Positions 5,933-7,215 of a stretch of DNA of 7,215 nt are shown here, piece by piece. How positions within the stretch are numbered: the stretch's first letter is position 1; the number at the start of each line of letters is the position of its first letter. This DNA is from Burkholderiaceae bacterium. Its GTDB lineage: Bacteria; Pseudomonadota; Gammaproteobacteria; Burkholderiales; Burkholderiaceae. The notes under the pieces were generated by a model. It worked only from the letters and a program-made list of their open reading frames with translations. It searched no databases and was not told where the DNA came from. The stretch covers positions 1 to 7,215 of the forward strand of contig JAKONS010000043.1 of assembly GCA_022701845.1 (NCBI GenBank), in the 5' to 3' direction. The position numbers were made by a program, and so were the translations under genes.

Positions 5933-6409
5933 TCAGTGGTGGTGGCCGTGCTCGCCGTGCACATGGCCGTGCGACAGCTCCTCGGCGCTGGCCGGGCGCA
6001 CGTCCTCGACCTTGAGCGCGAAGCGCAGCGCCTGGCCGGCCAGGGCGTGGTTGCCGTCGAGCAGCACTTCCGGGCCCTTGATCTTGACCACCCGGTAGAT
6101 CTGCTCCTTGCCGTCGTCGCCGGTGCCGCGCAGCTGGCCGCCCACCTTCACGCCCGGCGGGAATTCGCTCTTGGGAATGCTGCGCACCAGCGATTCGTCG
6201 CGCACGCCGAAGGCATCGGCCGGCTCCAGCGCCAGGGTGGTGGAGAAGCCGGTTTCCTGGCCCTCCAGGGCTTCCTCGACCTTGGGGAAGGTGTTGCCGT
6301 AGCCGCCGTGCAGGTAGGCCATCGGTTCGCTGGTCTTGTCGAGCAGCTTGCCGGCGCTGTCGGCAACGGTGAAGCGGAGGGTGACGACGGTGTCTTTGGC
6401 GATTTTCAT
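5933..6409 (-). CDS. slyD: SlyD-type FKBP peptidyl-prolyl cis-trans isomerase and metal-binding chaperone
   Basis: The 158-residue protein has the SlyD order: FKBP half one (about 1-68, with YLHGGYGNTFPKVEEALEG at 32-50), the insert-in-flap chaperone domain (about 70-120), then the closing FKBP strand with the SlyD signature LDGNHALAGQALRF (117-130). The C-terminal tail is His-rich (SHGHVHGEHGHHH, 146-158), a likely nickel site. It catalyses proline isomerisation and holds unfolded proteins in the cytoplasm, and in enterobacteria it supplies nickel to hydrogenase assembly. The tail is shorter than that of E. coli SlyD and the whole protein has no cysteine, so metal binding would rest on His alone. 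The frame is open for 36 more codons upstream, but the ATG at 6409 gives the family start MKIAKDTVVTLRF. No purine ribosome site precedes it; the leader is pyrimidine-rich instead. Confidence 0.95.
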   Translation of the reverse strand: MKIAKDTVVTLRFTVADSAGKLLDKTSEPMAYLHGGYGNTFPKVEEALEGQETGFSTTLALEPADAFGVRDESLVRSIPKSEFPPGVKVGGQLRGTGDDGKEQIYRVVKIKGPEVLLDGNHALAGQALRFALKVEDVRPASAEELSHGHVHGEHGHHH

Positions 6410-6623
6410 TTTGTTGGAGGCGAGAGGAGAGGAGAGGAGAAGAGCCTGCGATTGTCCTGCGAAGTGCGGCGACGGTGGTGGCAGGAAGTGTCGCGACGGG
6501 GCGGGGCGCGGGGTCATCGTGGGGAGGGGGGGCGCTGCTGGGCCGGGGGATGGGTGGTTTTCTCCTTGCGGTTTTGGGAATTATTTAATGGGGTTTTTAT
6601 GTTTCTCCCCGTTGGGAGAGGGG
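6410..6623. promoter_or_regulatory. Leader and upstream region of slyD
   Basis: This 214-bp region has no gene. On the minus strand the slyD leader begins with a homopyrimidine tract (plus-strand purines 6422-6444, including three GGAGA units at 6426-6440). Further up, an AT-rich patch (about 6580-6605) includes a TAAATAAT stretch on the minus strand that could be a -10 element, but I see no matching -35. A short CTCCC/GGGAG hairpin at about 6605-6618 lies just before repeat copy B. Confidence 0.4.
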
Positions 6624-6625
6624 AG

Positions 6626-6647
6626 CTGGGGGCTTGCGCGCCCCCAG
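6626..6647. other. GC-rich hairpin in repeat copy B
   Basis: CTGGGGGC (6626-6633) and GCCCCCAG (6640-6647) form an 8-bp stem with loop TTGCGC. It is followed on the plus strand by a T-rich stretch (6659-6669). It could stop transcription in either direction; no gene in the window clearly needs it. Confidence 0.6.
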
Positions 6648-6660
6648 ACCCTGCGGTAAC

Positions 6661-6683
6661 TTTCTTTTTCGCAAAAAAAGAAA
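6661..6683. other. T/A-rich hairpin in repeat copy B
   Basis: TTTCTTTTT (6661-6669) and AAAAAGAAA (6675-6683) are exact complements around a 5-base loop, as in copies A and C. Confidence 0.75.
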
Positions 6684-7156
6684 CTCACGAAAGAAAATTG
6701 CTAGGGGACGAGCTGAACGCTCGGGTCGGGCCATCGCTTTGCTCGGCCCTGGGGAATAAAGTCGGTTTTATCCTTGGGTGCCACAGACGACTTGATTCTG
6801 CCTCCGTAACCCGTGTGCCACGACTTCGCTGCCGGGGGACGGGTCGAACGCCTAACTTGTTGCCGGGTGGATGCAGCTTGATCCAACTTTATTTAGCGGT
6901 GCGCGCGATGTGCGCGATCAACCGCGATCGATGTGAGCGTGCCGGTCGAATATCCACCCCTCCGGTTTCCACCGCGGTGATTATCTAGGCGCATTAACTG
7001 TCATCCGGCAGCGAAGTCGTGGCACACGGGTTACGCAAGCAGAATCAAATCGTCTGTGGCACCTCCGGATAAAACCGACTTTCTTCCCCAGGGCCGAGCG
7101 AAGCAATGGCCCGACCCGAGCGTTCAGCTCGTCCCCTAGCAATTTTCTTTCGTGAG

Positions 7157-7179
7157 TTTCTTTTTTTGCGAAAAAGAAA
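7157..7179. other. T/A-rich hairpin in repeat copy C
   Basis: TTTCTTTTT (7157-7165) and AAAAAGAAA (7171-7179) pair perfectly around loop TTGCG, identical to copy A. Confidence 0.75.
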
Positions 7180-7191
7180 GTTACCGCGGGT

Positions 7192-7213
7192 CTGGGGGCG
7201 CGCAAGCCCCCAG
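7192..7213. other. GC-rich hairpin in repeat copy C
   Basis: CTGGGGGC (7192-7199) and GCCCCCAG (7206-7213) form the same 8-bp stem and 6-base loop as in copy A. Confidence 0.6.
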
Positions 7214-7215
7214 CT

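Larger units (their letters stand above)
6624..6975 (-). repeat. Dispersed repeat, copy B (full length, inverted relative to A)
   Basis: Read on the minus strand this copy aligns end to end with 1-351: the AGCT end is at 6624 and the GCGGTGG end at 6975. It has more substitutions against A than C does, concentrated in the half away from the hairpins. Both hairpins are intact (6626-6647 and 6661-6683). It shares with C a CTAG-containing variant (CCCCTAGC) where A has CCCCAGC. This copy sits upstream of slyD and faces copy C head to head. Confidence 0.93.
7005..7215 (+). repeat. Dispersed repeat, copy C (truncated, same orientation as A)
   Basis: This copy matches 141-351 of A from CCGGCAGCGAAG to the AGCT end, which falls on the last base of the window. 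The first 140 bases of the repeat are missing. Differences from A are about six substitutions plus one inserted T (in CCCCTAGC) and one missing A (in ACCGCGGG). Both hairpins are intact (7157-7179 and 7192-7213). Only 29 bases separate it from copy B. Confidence 0.92.

Noticed and set aside
5936..6988. 350-codon plus-strand frame across slyD and repeat B
   Set aside because: The first part is antisense to slyD, the rest is intergenic and repeat sequence. No domain is visible.
6981..7205. Small protein in repeat copy C (minus strand)
   Set aside because: It is the repeat-derived frame also seen in A and B. Frame changes between copies argue against coding.
1..7215. CRISPR array, tRNA, rRNA, integrase or transposase
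   Set aside because: I looked for regularly spaced short repeats, cloverleaf arms and recombinase motifs and saw none. The three repeats are too long and too far apart for a CRISPR array.

Overview
The window looks like a chromosomal segment from a high-GC betaproteobacterium. Rhodocyclales (Azoarcus/Thauera/Zoogloea-like) is my best guess, based on the GspA/GspB pair, the soluble PAS-PAS-MCP receptor, the strong G/C third-position bias and the style of the dispersed repeats. That assignment is inference, since there is no rRNA or other phylogenetic marker here.

Layout. Positions 1-351 hold copy A of a dispersed repeat of about 350 bp. A minus-strand pair follows: a small secreted TonB-C-domain protein (382-813) and, upstream of it, an unrecognised single-pass membrane protein (876-1301). 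They are separated by a 62-bp gap that carries a GATA tetranucleotide tract. Divergent from them on the plus strand are gspA (1528-3189) and gspB (3234-4001), an inner-membrane AAA+ ATPase with a peptidoglycan-binding end and its proline-rich partner. These are accessory proteins of type II secretion. They converge, with only 15 bp between stop codons, on a minus-strand cytoplasmic chemoreceptor with two PAS domains (4017-5363). Upstream of that on the minus strand are yciH/SUI1 (5534-5884) and slyD (5933-6409), probably one transcription unit reading slyD then yciH. The window ends with repeat copy B (6624-6975, inverted relative to A) and truncated copy C (7005-7215, same orientation as A).

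How the parts relate. GspA and GspB act as a membrane pair that helps the secretin assemble through the cell wall. SlyD (metal-binding peptidyl-prolyl isomerase and chaperone) and YciH (eIF1-like) are housekeeping proteins of folding and translation. The receptor would sense a cytoplasmic signal such as redox state or a small ligand and pass it to CheA/CheW-type partners. There is no evident single pathway that links all of these. What joins them physically is that all seven genes lie between the inverted repeat copies A and B.

I found no transposase, integrase, CRISPR array, tRNA or rRNA gene. The most unusual structure is the repeat family: three copies, each ending in the same two hairpins, each carrying an open but probably non-coding frame. 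I do not see convincing evidence of a new multi-gene system.
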